DNA of 64,000 nt from Euborellia annulipes. Taxonomy: Eukaryota > Arthropoda > Insecta > Dermaptera > Anisolabididae. Each line of letters begins with the position of its first letter. Within the stretch, counting starts at the first letter, position 1. The notes under the pieces were generated by a model that was not told the origin of the DNA, did not search any database, and saw nothing but the letters and a program-made list of their open reading frames with translations. Where the stretch lies: positions 38,952 through 102,951 of the forward strand of contig JAKCPI010000979.1 of the NCBI GenBank assembly GCA_023213315.1. The letters are read 5' to 3'. Made by a program: the position numbers and the translations under genes. Below, piece by piece: positions 33,473-43,985 of the stretch.

Positions 33473-34226
33473 ATGGGAAAGAAAGAAGTAAGTTCTTAAT
33501 TATTTCATTATTTTTTTTTTTTTTTTATATGTGACCGTCCACAATGGGGTTTTTTAATTACCCCTCCCAAAAAAAAAAAACAGTGGGGAACCCTGAAAAA
33601 TATTCGATTCATCAGAATCAATGTATTTTATATAAAAAATTTGAAAAAAAAAAACAAGACTTTAAACTCATTTTTCTCAAAACTAATATATAATCGTAAT
33701 CCAGTTTCGATGCATTGTCAAGGGATGCTTTACAAAATACTTGCCTGAAAAGATATGGGGTAAATTATTTTGTTTTCCTGCAAAAGAAACGCTTCTCCGC
33801 CAGTGTCTTCAAAATCTAGATCTAAACGAATTAATTTCATTTACTGCAAGACAGATTAATAACAGAAGATATAGGGTTTGCCAACGGCATTTCAATGACA
33901 CCCAATTCCAAAATAATTTACAACTTAAGCTTCTCAAGTAAGTTATTCCTCCACCGATTTGTTGTTACACTGTGCAAGAAGAAAAAATACACGCAACATC
34001 CAAGCCAAACAATCTACTGGGAGTTAATTTTTTTTTATTCGGTGAAACCTCCTAATTTTCTAAACAAAATAATAAAAAAATTTTTTCCAATTTACTTGTA
34101 GATTTCTTGCACCCTTCAAATAAAGGAATAATTAAAGAGGAGAAAAATCTAGACTACATAGATGACAATGTCCAAGAAGAGGAAGAGGCAACACTGAAAA
34201 CATCCAGCCCAGCCTTTGCAGATTAA
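33473..34226 (+). CDS. Small THAP-domain protein (three-exon model, frame of last exon uncertain)
   Basis: Exon 1 (33473-33487) is ATG plus four codons, MGKKE, ending at a consensus donor GTAAGT. Exon 2 (33705-33937) follows an AG and encodes a C2CH THAP zinc finger: CIVKGC (C-x4-C), an FCFP block, then VCQRHF (C-x2-H). The ORF start within exon 2 is not the true start, since the first two cysteines lie upstream. Exon 2 ends at donor GTAAGT in phase 2. A downstream acceptor at 34102 leads to an acidic frame ending at 34226 (KEEKNLDYIDDN, EEEEAT). That frame needs phase 1, so either the model has a missing exon or this copy carries a frameshift. THAP domains bind DNA and occur in host regulators and P-element-type transposases. 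Confidence 0.5.
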
Positions 34227-34356
34227 TTATAATTTTTTTACAATTTGCAATAAATTTTTTAACACTAATTTCTCTTTTTTCATTTACTGTTCATTTTCAA
34301 ATAATTGTTTTAATCTTTTTTTTATTTTATCATACCGATAAACTATATATTAATAT

Positions 34357-34616
34357 CAAGGGCGGATAGAGGGGGGGGGTAAAGGATTTAATTACCCCCC
34401 GAGATTTGAAAAAATACTTTTTTCAAAAATAAATTTATTTTTAATGAAAAATTTTAAAAATTAACACTTAAAAATTTGATTTGTATTTATATTCTGGCAA
34501 ACAAGTGCAGAATAAGCCTTTAAATTACCGAAATGAAGAAAAAATTGCGTGCTGTGCGACCAGTCACACCAGATTACCCCCGTTTCCCCCGAGAAACACC
34601 TCTGGATCCGCCCTTG
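34357..34616. mobile_element. hAT-type miniature element (CAAGGGCGGAT family)
   Basis: Ends CAAGGGCGGATAGAGG and inverted GGATCCGCCCTTG. An exact duplication ATTAATAT lies at 34349-34356 and 34617-34624. The interior includes a piece of the R1 hairpin (GTGCGACCAGTCACACCAG), showing capture or shared origin. Related copies: 42163-42822 and 61772-61993. Confidence 0.9.
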
Positions 34617-34734
34617 ATTAATATACAGAAAATATTTAATAAATATCAAAAATTCAATACGAATTGGACGAAGTTTTCCTGTGCAACTATCACATCAGTA
34701 TTTGAAACAAATTAAATTTTTCGTGCACTTTTTT

Positions 34735-34915
34735 TTTTAAATTTATTTAAGGTCTTTTTCGGCATCTAAGGTGATTTAGACCCCATCCCTATTAATTTCA
34801 AATGATTAGTAGCCAATTCAAATTAAATAAATTTTTCTCGCTTGGGACGGGACGCGAACTCGAGACCTTAGGCACGAGAAGCTAATGTCTTCTCTCTGAG
34901 CCACGGGTCTCCCGC
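34735..34915 (-). repeat. tRNA-derived SINE family B (best copy)
   Basis: The minus-strand head has GTGGCTCAGAGAG (A-box-like) and GAGTTCGCGTCCC (B box). The body carries TTGAATTGGCTACTAATC and ends with TTAGATGCCGAAAAAGACC and an A-rich tail. Decayed relatives lie at 2935-3890 (split), 23285-23420, 39425-39590 and, on the plus strand, 47505-47650. Confidence 0.7.
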
Positions 34916-35094
34916 GCAAAATAATAGGTCGATACGCGTATAGAGGGCGCTAAACTTATAAACAATTTTTAACCTGGAGCTGTCCCATCTTGATTGTATG
35001 ATCTGTGGCTTGTGCACAATTTTGTATGAAGCAAATAAATATTATTATTGACGAGTCCTGGCTTGATCACATGGCCTGCACTATGTGTATAATT

Positions 35095-35147
35095 CCCAAT
35101 AACTGAAGATGGCCAAATAAATTCAGGCCCAAACGTCTTATTCTGGG
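35095..35147 (+). ncRNA. Hammerhead-ribozyme-like motif, inactivated (solo arm)
   Basis: CCC...AATAA (stem I 5'), CTGAAGA at 35103, extra T, stem II GGCC (11-nt loop) GGCC, then CAAACGTC, TTATT...GGG (stem I 3'). Stem I pairs perfectly next to the core (AATAA/TTATT) with an outer CCC/GGG. The G of GAAA is a C, so cleavage is not expected. The inverted partner arm is not visible. Confidence 0.5.
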
Positions 35148-36047
35148 AGTTTTATTGAACCTGGATCATTCCAATTTGGCTGATATCTCCAATTCTCCAC
35201 TATAATCAAATAGTGAGCCATTTCTTTAATTTCTAAGGCCTTATTGAACGGGGTGCATTCATGCAAAATGAAGTTTTGTTTTGTTTTTATTTCGTTTGGT
35301 GTCTAATTTCCTTTATAAAATACAATTATTATTAAATATTTAGGTTAAAAATCGAATCTTTTTTTTTTTTTTTTTTAAGAAAAACTCGTTCAACTAGAAT
35401 TTCAATTACAAAATTGAATAAAAAAAAATAAATAAATAAATAATAGCTAAAAATTGAACCAATTCACTTTTGATGAACCTGAACCTGATCAGTTAGCTTA
35501 GAGCTTAGAGCTTAAAATAAGGAACGCTGCCTGCAGTGCAGGTCAGGCTCGTCCCGTTATTCCGGCAAATCGCATTCCATGCAAGAAAAGAAGCCTGGGA
35601 GAAAAGATCACACATTGATTGAAAATTCGTAGCTGGCGTACCGCGATCGAGATGTGCATAATCATAGAGAAAGTTTTATTTATTGCTTGCTGATTATATA
35701 AAGTTTTTTTTTTTTTTTTTTTTTTAATTTGAATTGCTAAAAATTAATAATATTAAAGATCATTCAAGCTATAAGAAAGAGAGAAGTTCAAGCCTAAAGG
35801 TCAACTTTTTAATAAACTCTAACTTTTTTTAATTTTATCTTTTTTATTTTACTTGTTTCTTATCCAATATATTCTTTAAACCTCAACGAAAAATTGCCAA
35901 TTTTAATTAAATTATCATCGAAACTTGACCTTGGCTTGGTGTCCGGAATCTCCAAACCAAAAGGGCCAAACATTTTTGTTTAGATATCTCACCAAGGTGT
36001 TGGGGGTATGAATAGTTCAAGCTGTGCTCCATCTGCTATGACGTTTC

Positions 36048-36096
36048 GCTCTGTCCTGATGATGACCGCGATTGCGGTTCAAAACGTCAACAGAGA
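36048..36096 (+). ncRNA. Hammerhead-ribozyme-like motif, decayed at CpG positions
   Basis: GCTCTGT C (stem I 5'), CTGATGA at 36056, extra T, stem II GACCGC-GATT-GCGGTT, C, AAAACGTC, AACAGAG (stem I 3', six pairs). Two differences from a functional core, GAAA to AAAA and the first base after the cleavage site, are both CG to CA changes. Confidence 0.5.
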
Positions 36097-36114
36097 ATAT
36101 TGAATTTTAAAAAA

Positions 36115-36660
36115 GAGAAGTATTGCATTCATGACAACAATTCTAAGTCGATTTTTTGAGGGAAATACACGTTTTAAGTGGGTCCCGCAAAATTGTCTCT
36201 CTGTCGGTGTCTGTTCAAAAAAATAAGCAACGAGATTACAATTTGTTATTTAATTTAAGTACTCCCCCTAGTATGCAACACAAATTCAGCCAGAGTACTA
36301 GTACTTTACTGATGTATTTTTTCAGTTTTTTGGATTTTTTTTTCAAAATTGGCTCAAACGATTTTGATTAAAATTCATAAATCAACTATTTTTTTTAGAT
36401 GCGCTTTATTATTACATTTTACATCTTAGATTATAATGTGTCTACTGATGGAAATTAAATACGTATATGTCGACTCCAAAAATCTGGTGTGACAAGCATG
36501 GAACACAACTTAGAGTAAGCTTGTTCAAACAGGAGAAGGAAAATCAGCAGCTAGTTGTATTTCATTTTTTTTATACCCATCACGTTGACGTTTCGATCCC
36601 AGTTGGGACCACTTTCAGTAGTAAGAAAAAAGGATGTGTGCTGTGCGACTAGCCACACCA
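36115..36660 (+). repeat. R1 repeat, diverged copy carrying a hammerhead-element arm
   Basis: R1 words (TTGCATTCATGACAA, ACACGTTTTAAG, AGTACTAGTACTTTACTGATG, TCTGGTGTGACAAGC) run from 36115 to about 36510. They are interrupted by the left arm of an F5-type fold-back (36513-36632) and resume with GTGTGCTGTGCGACTAG. The arm holds a minus-strand motif (36577-36622): CTGAAAG, extra T, stem II GGTCCC-AACT-GGGATC, GAAACGTC, with the CUGANGA box damaged. Confidence 0.6.
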
Positions 36661-36815
36661 GCTTTTTATTGTTTGGCTGCATCTTTTTTAAACTACTCCA
36701 TTCAATTTAAATTATTATTATTATTATTATTGCCTTTTATTGGTTCATAATTATTATATACATAAATTTATGTGTTACATTTTTTTTTTTTTATATATAC
36801 TTTATTTACATTTAT

Positions 36816-37243
36816 TTATTTATTTATTTTAATATGATGGAACCAGGCCCCTTGGGCATAGGCCTCTCCCAAACTCTTCCACGCCATCCGTTGTCTTGCA
36901 ACCCGGGTCCAATCCGTACCGGCCACTGGAGCCAAATCATCCGTCCATCTTTTGGAAGGTCTTCCTCTTTGTTTCTTGTGCTCCATAGGGCACCATTCCG
37001 TCGATATTCTTGTCCAGCGTTGGTCTTCCATTCTTGCAACGTGTCCCGCCCATCTCCATTTCATTCTTCTAATAAAAATGTTGATGTTTTCCATTTTTAT
37101 TCTTTTGTAGAGTTGGTCCATATTTATTTTATTTTTTATTTTTAAGCAAAGAACACTCCTGATCATTGCTCTTTGTGTAGTTTCAAGATCTTTATTATTT
37201 TTTTGGGTGAGAGACCAGGTTTGTGCTCCATAATTTAAATTAA
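36816..37243 (-). pseudogene. LINE fragment, endonuclease/reverse-transcriptase C-terminus
   Basis: The minus strand is open from about 37243 to 36816. It holds NYGAQTWSLT, TQRAMIRSVL, RRMKWRWAGHVARM, TEWCP, RGRPSKRW and RVARQRMAWKSLGEAY, the C-terminal signature of endonuclease-reverse transcriptases of non-LTR elements. The catalytic palm lies upstream and is absent. A T run at 36781-36792 and (ATTT)n mark the 3' end. The plus-strand ORF 36834-37145 and the second minus frame 36824-37039 are shadows. Confidence 0.85.
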
Positions 37244-37249
37244 TTCTTA

Positions 37250-38435
37250 ATTATTTGATTAACATTTTTTTAATTCTTTTTTTTTCAATAGGAATTTAAC
37301 TCCCTCGCCTCCCCCCCTGTCGGGGACCCTGGGAATAACTGTCTGTTGTGAATGATTGGGTGAAATTAGTCTCAGGAAATGAAAAACAAAAACAACCCTT
37401 TATTTTGTTTGAAAAGGGCGTTTCAGATTGCAATGCAGACACACCCCCTAAGGATAAAATTTAGAGAGCTATTTTATTTATTTTGTTCTTCTCTCCTCGC
37501 TCAACAACAACAACAGTTAATAATAAGACAAGCGCCAAAACTTTCTCTATTCGGAAATCCAATCAAATAGAATCGTATGCGTGATAAGATATTGTTAACA
37601 TTTGAGAGTGCCAAGCCTGGCAAAATAAGATAAATTACGGTTGCACTTGGTTCATTTTCCAAATCTAGAGGGTCAAAAATTAACATTGGAACAAAAATAG
37701 CTTTTACTTTTATTAAATAAATTAAGGAAAATATTTTTTTACGAGATGATGACGTTTTGGCCACCTGTCTTTTTCGTGGACACCGAAAGCATCCGTCACT
37801 GTTCTCACCCCCTCTGTTACGTGACCATCACAGTCTTGTAATCTTCTATTGATTCACTTCGCCAAGCTCTGCGTTGTCCATTGCTTAAACTGCAATATCA
37901 ATTGGGATATGCTTGTCAAATTTGGTATCTAAACCCTGCAATACTCATTCTGATCAACATCATTAACAAAAGACGGAGAATTTTATATTTGCTTTAAAAG
38001 TAAAGTAACAAATTTGTTTTAATTATACCTATATAATTTACGTTGTAACTTAATTTTCTTTTAATGATATTGTTATAATATAATTTTAAAAGTGCATAAC
38101 TTTAGATTAAAGTCTAAAAGAAGAGAATTGACAGTAATTGAACAATTTTTTGATGTGCCCAGAATTAATGTACAAGTCAGGAGTGTGAGAAATTGGCGAT
38201 TGGATTTGACCCTTTTACTTTTCTGCCCATAAAAGACAAACAACCCCCGCATGAACGGAGACGTTATCTGTTCACATTGACATCAGACAGTGGTTTGCAA
38301 GTGATTCAAACTTAATTATAGGAATTTTTTTTTTGGAATTTTGTCCAGCTATGCGTAGAATATCACTTGGAAGCACTCGGAGCCAAAATGTAAAAAATTT
38401 CAACTTTTCGTCATCTGAGACCATATCTACACTAT
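37250..38435. other. Stretch without recognised gene
   Basis: AT-rich sequence between a LINE fragment and repeat family C. ORFs at 37379-37570 and 37501-37764 overlap on opposite strands with no domain. No exon is supported. Confidence 0.35.
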
Positions 38436-38439
38436 TATA

Positions 38440-38720
38440 TAAAAGTGGGGTGATGCGGGGGGTCTCACATCTTGTGGGTACGTGGATGGCGACCATGAGC
38501 TACCCGAGCTGGGACAGGCAGCCCTTCAGTTCTTTGTATGTCTGTATCTTCCTTCCTCTTTTCAACAGACCGTGCGACGTGCCGGCCTGTTCTATTTCTT
38601 CCGGTCGCAAAAACCCATGATAGGGTTGGAGGGAAAAGAGTGAGGTCCGCCAACCCCGCATCGCGGGAAAAAGGCAAGGACAGAAGATACGGGGAATCAT
38701 TTCTACAAAAGGTTATCGAT
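38440..38720 (+). repeat. Dispersed repeat family C
   Basis: GTACGTGGATGGCGACCATGAG, CTACCCGAGCTGGGACAGG and CCCGCATCGCGGGAAAAAGG with GGACAGAAGATAC recur at 26425-26660 and 61045-61175. The several overlapping ORFs here on both strands are products of a GC-richer repeat, not genes. Confidence 0.55.
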
Positions 38721-38827
38721 GCTTTAATCAACCTGAGAGACAAATAAGCATAAAAATGCTTCATTATAATTCTGATTCCTAAGTTATACATGTATATCAG
38801 TATTAAATTGAGAGAATCATATTTAAA

Positions 38828-39172
38828 TTAATGGAAGAGAGGATTGCAGCTAGGCAGGAAACTCTCTATCGGATGAAAATATCAATGAAAGAAAACGTTC
38901 GGCTTTATTTAGATAAGGTCATCTTGAGATTTGAGACTTGGGCCATATATACTAATGGGCATACTACCTATATCTATGTACATATTTCATATTTTTATAT
39001 ATGTTCTTTTATATAACACCTCTATCTGCATCTCAATTGTGTATTCATTGAATTTGCCCAATATTCTCATGGCTTTATCTAATTAACGCCGAAACGTTTT
39101 CTTTTTTGGAGATATTTTATTCGTTAGAGACTCTCCTGCCTGGCTGCAATCCTCTCTTCAATTAGTCTAATC
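38828..39172. repeat. Fold-back element F7 with badly decayed hammerhead-like motifs
   Basis: Arms GAAGAGAGGATTGCAGC and inverse (38831-38900 and 39090-39165) bound about 340 bp. The right arm keeps GCCGAAACGTT (39088) and the left arm its inverted remnant (GTTCGGC, 38897). The CUGANGA boxes are lost. Confidence 0.5.
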
Positions 39173-39424
39173 GTTGAACAGCCACTTCTCACATCAACAT
39201 CGAATCATATTTAATATGGATAGGCTACGTATTTGCATGTTGAACGAAGAGCGGAAGTTGTGTTGTGTCGTTGGTTGGTTGCCAATGACGTCCTCCGTCC
39301 TCTAGTCCAGCCCAACACCCCGCACCCCATCAACCTCTCTCTCACCTGACGCCTCATGACGCATAATCGGAAAACAAACATCCAATTGATCAGAGAATAA
39401 TTATTTAATTAATTATCAATATTT

Positions 39425-39590
39425 TTTTAAAGACTTTTCTAGCATCGGAGGCCATTTAAACACCGACTATATTTATTTCAATTGAATTGGTAGCCAATCC
39501 AATTAAATTAAATTTTTGTCGCATGAGACAGAATTGACCTCTAGCACAATATGCAGAAAATTTACCACTGAGCCATGCATGGCCCAAAAG
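39425..39590 (-). repeat. tRNA-derived SINE family B, decayed copy
   Basis: GGCCATGCATGGCTCAGTGG-type head on the minus strand, AATTGGTAGCCAATCC body and CGGAGGCCATTTAAAC tail, diverged from the copy at 34735. Confidence 0.5.
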
Positions 39591-39599
39591 ATATTTTTG

Positions 39600-41370
39600 A
39601 GATTTATCTACATCTATATATCTTCTACATCTCTTTGATTATGTGTCTTTTGTTTGAATCTCTTTGGGTTTAATTGTTGTATGTTATTTATTCTTTTTTT
39701 TTCGTTTAAAGTCTTTATCGGCATTCCAAGTAAAGAATTTTTTTCTTTTTTAATTCATGATTTGATTAAAATAAAAAATTCGGGGATCTTAAAGGAAAGA
39801 CAGACAGACTTTCTAAGGGTTGCAAAGAAAGTATTTTGAGATCCTTTTAATGCTCCCGGTCTGACGCCTGTTGAAAATATAGAAGGAAGAGACAGTATTC
39901 TACTAGGTTCTGCAAGTAAAAAAATAAATTCCAATTACTGTGTACTTAATACTTAAGTACTTTTGAAAAGTACAGTAGCTCTGCTTGCAATCAACCGATA
40001 TTTTCGGCATTCAATTTTTATTTCTAAAAAATTATATAAATTATAAATATACCCAGTAAATGCCACACAAGTGTTTAGTTTAATCTTCTCCAAACCCTCC
40101 TTCAATAAACATTGATTATTTTTTTTATTAATAATTTGCAATTCAAATTGAAGGTCTATCCTCTTAAATTGATTGAAAACATTAACATTGACGTCACATC
40201 AACGAATAAGAATAGATTCTTTGTCAAATATTTTTATTGCAAAAAAAAAAAAAAAAACAATTGAATCGAGGTTGTGTGTGTGTGTGATCTATTTCCTTCA
40301 ATGGAGTTACAATTTTGCCAATATATAAGAAGTGAATAATATTTGGGTATATTTGGTACATATCTTCGATTTCTTTTTTATATATCTCAACTTTTCTGAG
40401 TTATATAAAAGCTAGGAAATTTTATTTTAATTGCTTTTTGTTTTAGGTGGCGTCCGCCATTTTGTTAAATGTTGAAAAATTGAATTTTTCTCAGGCATAT
40501 TCTTTAAAGCAAAAACAAACATGGCGGCGTCTTTAGCCAAAAAGTGAGGTTATCTATTATATTGACAATTCAGATGTAAGCATCTGTGCCAGAAATGAAG
40601 TAAATAATATCTTAGTAATAGAAAAATTGAATTTGATTAACACTGACTCAATTTTAACTCCTGTTTTTAGAGAATAGACCTGAATATGAGATTTAATCAT
40701 TTGTCATATTTAAAAAAAAGTCTCTATAATAGCTAATCGTCGAAATTGTTCAATCCGATCTTGTATTTAAAATATTTTTTTTTATTACTGCCAATCGTCA
40801 AATGATATGCAAGAGATTAAATTTCAATGATAAACACTAGCTCTAGTTAGTGTTACGTAGTTCAATAAACTCATTCATAACCCAAATCAATTTATTTCGT
40901 TATATTCCATTAGAAAAGGTCAGTTATAAAGTTGAGTGGTGTGTGTGTGTAGAAGGAATTCTTAATATCAAAGCCGACCGTAACTGGGGATCGAGGACAC
41001 AGCCCATGTATTTCATTTATTACGTCAAAAAGAAAAAAAAACAATAGAAATTAAACGTGCGAGAAATTTATGAACTAAAATCTACTTTTTATTATTTTCT
41101 GTCGCCTACAAACGATTGATTGGATCAAATCAGGTTGCTTATAACAAGAGAATGGAGTTTGATTTATGAATGAAAGAAATTGTCTTTTCTATGAATCTGC
41201 ACTTTTTCCTGAATAAAATGATATACAACACTTGTATTTAAATGTGTTGCTATTTAGTTAAAAAAATGCCTTTTTTGCTGAGATGGGAGGGCGTCAGCCG
41301 CGGCCGCCGCCATTTTAATAAACAAAGATAAAGAATTTAATTATGTGAGATTTAAATATAGTAAATTTAT
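39600..41370. other. Stretch without recognised gene; one ATGGCGGC context on each strand
   Basis: Mostly AT-rich. Plus-strand AACATGGCGGCGTC at about 40519 opens a short frame (MAASLAKK) running into AAAAGTGAGG, a possible donor. Minus-strand AAAATGGCGGCGGCCGC near 41315 opens a short Ala-rich frame without a donor. Neither can be tied to a downstream exon. Other ORFs lack domains. Confidence 0.3.
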
Positions 41371-41377
41371 TTTTTAT

Positions 41378-41632
41378 TTTTTTTTAAACACACAATTTTT
41401 TCTCATTCACACTCATATTCACACAGTCTTTTTCGGCAACTTAGGCCATTTAAGACTTTAAACGATACTTGTATCTTTAATATATCTATTGGAGGTCCAG
41501 GCATTCTTATTTAAGCCATTTGGTATCCAAATGGCTTAAATAAAATCATCGGACTGCCTGGGATCCGAACCCGCGACTTTTGGTATACGAGGTTAGCACG
41601 CTAACCCCTACACCAAGGCCCGAGGGCCTTAT
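41378..41632 (-). repeat. tRNA-derived SINE family A (full copy)
   Basis: Same order as the copy at 4166-4419: B box GGTTCGGATCC, GGCTTAAATAAAATC palindrome region, ACACAGTCTTTTTCGG and poly(A) seen as T runs near 41372-41388. Confidence 0.75.
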
Positions 41633-41644
41633 GAGAAGAAAATT

Positions 41645-41910
41645 ATAATTATTATTCCAATCCAGTGCCTGCTTGAGGATTTGATTACATTCATAGAATA
41701 CTTAAAATGCAAAGAATATATAAATGTTTCTCTATACATTTCCTATGAGAGAAATTGTTATTTCAGCAATTAATAACTCAAAATGTTATAGGAATTTCGG
41801 GACGAAAATAATTTTCTTGTAATTCCTACAGGTTCCTCTTTAAGTATATAAAATTTGATTTCGAAATTCCAACGGGAAGTTGCCTAAATAATGCGTGACA
41901 GATAGACGGA
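41645..41910. repeat. Dispersed repeat family E
   Basis: Shares CCAATCCAGTGCCTGCTTGAGG, CTATACATTTCCTATGAGAGA and GTTATAGGAATTTCGGGACG with 18285-18710 in the same order. It starts immediately after a SINE A end. Confidence 0.6.
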
Positions 41911-41984
41911 CATTAGAGAATTAAATATATAGAGAAGAAAATGCAAACAGTTTTTTTTTTTCCCCTTAAATATATGAGTTAATA

Positions 41985-43140
41985 AAGTATATAGAGAGAA
42001 AGTATTGGATTCGATGTCGAGATTTTGATGGAAATACACATTTTGCAAAATGGTCTCTCTGTCTGTCTGTGTGTTCAATTTTAAGCATGAAGGAATTGAG
42101 CTACGAGATTGAAATTTTATATTTACCTGGTTAGTTAGTCACTCCCTCCCCCGAGAAGCGATCAAGGGCGGATCCAGAGGTGTTTCTCGGGGGGGGATAA
42201 TCTGGTGTGACTCTTCGCACAACACATTATTTTTTTTTTATTTAGTTAATTTAAAGACGCATTCTGGGAACCGACCGAATATTCGGTTTCGGTTTCGGCC
42301 AGTTTCGGCCAAAAATCATGGTTTCGGCCGTAGTTTCGGTTTCGGCCAAAAAGTGGCCGAAACCAGAGTCTGAAAAAATGGGATGAGACTCGCATGCAAA
42401 AAAAAAAAAGGTCAAATAATTTGCACTTGAGGGAGAAAAAAAATTTTAGTCTCCCTAAAAAAAAGGTAAAATGATTTTCATGGGAGGGGAAAAAAAAAAA
42501 TTCAAAAAAAAAAAAAAAAGGTAAAATGAAAAAAAAAATTTTTATAGGAAATACAAGTTTCGGTTTCGGTTACGGTTTCGGCCGAAACTAAGGTTGAGGC
42601 CGAATATTCGGTTTCGGTTTCGGTTTCGGCTGAAAATCTTGTTTCGGTCGGACCCTAATTCTGTACTTGTTTGCCAGAATATTAATACAAATCAAATTTT
42701 TAAGTATTAATTTTTAAAATTTTACATTAAAAATAAATTTTTTTTTCAAAAAAAAAAGTATTTTTTTCAAATCTCGGGGGGGGATAATTACCCCCTTTAT
42801 CCCCCCTTTGTATCCGCCCTTGGAAGCGACGCGAACCTTATGAACAAAATCGGCCAAAAAGTACTAGAAATTTACTGATGCAGTTTTTCAGTTTTTTTCG
42901 AATTCCTCAAAATTGGCTCCCACGATTTTGATTAAAATTCAAAAATCAATGATTTTTTAGATGCTCTTTAAAATGTATATTCTCATTTTGCCCTTGATAT
43001 TTTATGAAGCACACTTTACTCTTGTACTTCATAGGAAAGATAGAAGCCATGGTAACAAAATATAAACAAAGTACTGCTGGAAACTAAATGGAGTACATGT
43101 CGACACAAAAAAATCTGGTGTGACAAGCACAGGACACAAC
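41985..43140 (+). repeat. R1 repeat copy split by a hAT element
   Basis: The 5' part (41985-42150) runs from the AGAGAGAAAGTATTGGATTC block to GAAATTTTATATTTA. The 3' part (42823-43140) resumes with AAAATCGGCCAAAAAGTACTAG and ends in TCTGGTGTGACAAGC. Confidence 0.7.
42163..42822. mobile_element. hAT-type element (CAAGGGCGGAT family) with a second element nested inside
   Basis: Ends CAAGGGCGGATCCAGAGG and inverted CCGCCCTTG. Flanked by GAAGCGAT (42155-42162) and GAAGCGAC (42823-42830). The interior 42267-42657 is another element, whose ends pair as GGnnCCGACCGAA and its inverse. It is rich in repeats of GGTTTC and flanked by ATTCTG on both sides. Confidence 0.8.
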
Positions 43141-43572
43141 GTTTGTGCAGTAGTAGTTAGTAATTAAGATATAACCCCCTTTTTTTTCAAAATGATTATT
43201 TCCATATAAAGTGACCTAATAAACGAGTAACGAACGAATGAAACCTTGGGACCTTTTTTAGCTGAAAAGTTTTTGCTCTCTCAACTCGAATCATTCATTC
43301 ATTGAGCAGGCAGCCAGCCAGATGCCATGCTATCCCATGCCATGCCATGCCCCGAGTTGGTTGGCCTTCACTCTGATAGCCTCTAGGCTATTTCTCAATC
43401 AATTCAATAACTAACATATGTGCTAGCAAAGATTGCAAAAAATTTCATTTATCTTATTTTCACTGTAGCTTTTGTGAGATCTAGATACGTAGGGCTTATA
43501 GCTGGCAGTTCAATCAGAATAGGTGAAAAGGCGAAGAAAATCTGCAGCTAGTTTTATTTCATTATTTTATTC

Positions 43573-43622
43573 CCACCCCGTTGACGTTTCGATTCCGGTT
43601 GGGATCATCCTCAGAACTAATG
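43573..43622 (-). ncRNA. Hammerhead-ribozyme-like motif (F5 left arm)
   Basis: Minus strand: AGTT, CTGAGGA (43614-43608), extra T, stem II GATCCC-AACC-GGAATC (one C-A mismatch), GAAACGTC (43590-43583), AACGGGG. The core boxes are intact. Stem I starts GTT/AAC and then needs a bulge. Confidence 0.55.
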
Positions 43623-43932
43623 TGTACATAACAAGAGACGAAATAAAGATTAGTTTCGGGAAAAATTATAAATTTTTCATCTTAGAGTACAATAATTTCT
43701 TAGAATATATTTTAGAAGGCTCTTACAATCAAATACAAGAATTTTTAAGAAAATTGCATAATTATCAGTCGGTCGTTATGTATGTATATATTTGTAAATT
43801 CCAATCATATACATAACTCAAAGATAAATAAATACAAATAAATTACATTAGTTGTGATATAATTGAAAATAAATGGTCAAGATAGACGATGGTCACGTCA
43901 CGTCGCAAGACAAATCTGAAGTGAGTTCAGTA

Positions 43933-43985
43933 CACATTAGTTCTGAGGATGATTCCAACCGGGACCGAAACGTCAACGTGCTGGG
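43933..43985 (+). ncRNA. Hammerhead-ribozyme-like motif (F5 right arm)
   Basis: Plus strand: CAC-ATTA-GTT, CTGAGGA at 43943, extra T, stem II GATTCC-AACC-GGGACC (one A-C mismatch, one G-U), GAAACGTC (43967-43974), AAC-GTG. Stem I is GTT/AAC plus CAC/GTG across a 4-nt bulge. The core is intact. Confidence 0.55.

Noticed and set aside
36834..37145. 103-residue plus-strand ORF
   Set aside because: It is the antisense shadow of the non-LTR reverse transcriptase C-terminus.
39075..39115. Hammerhead motif in F7
   Set aside because: GAAACGTT is present but no CUGANGA box precedes the possible stem II in either arm.
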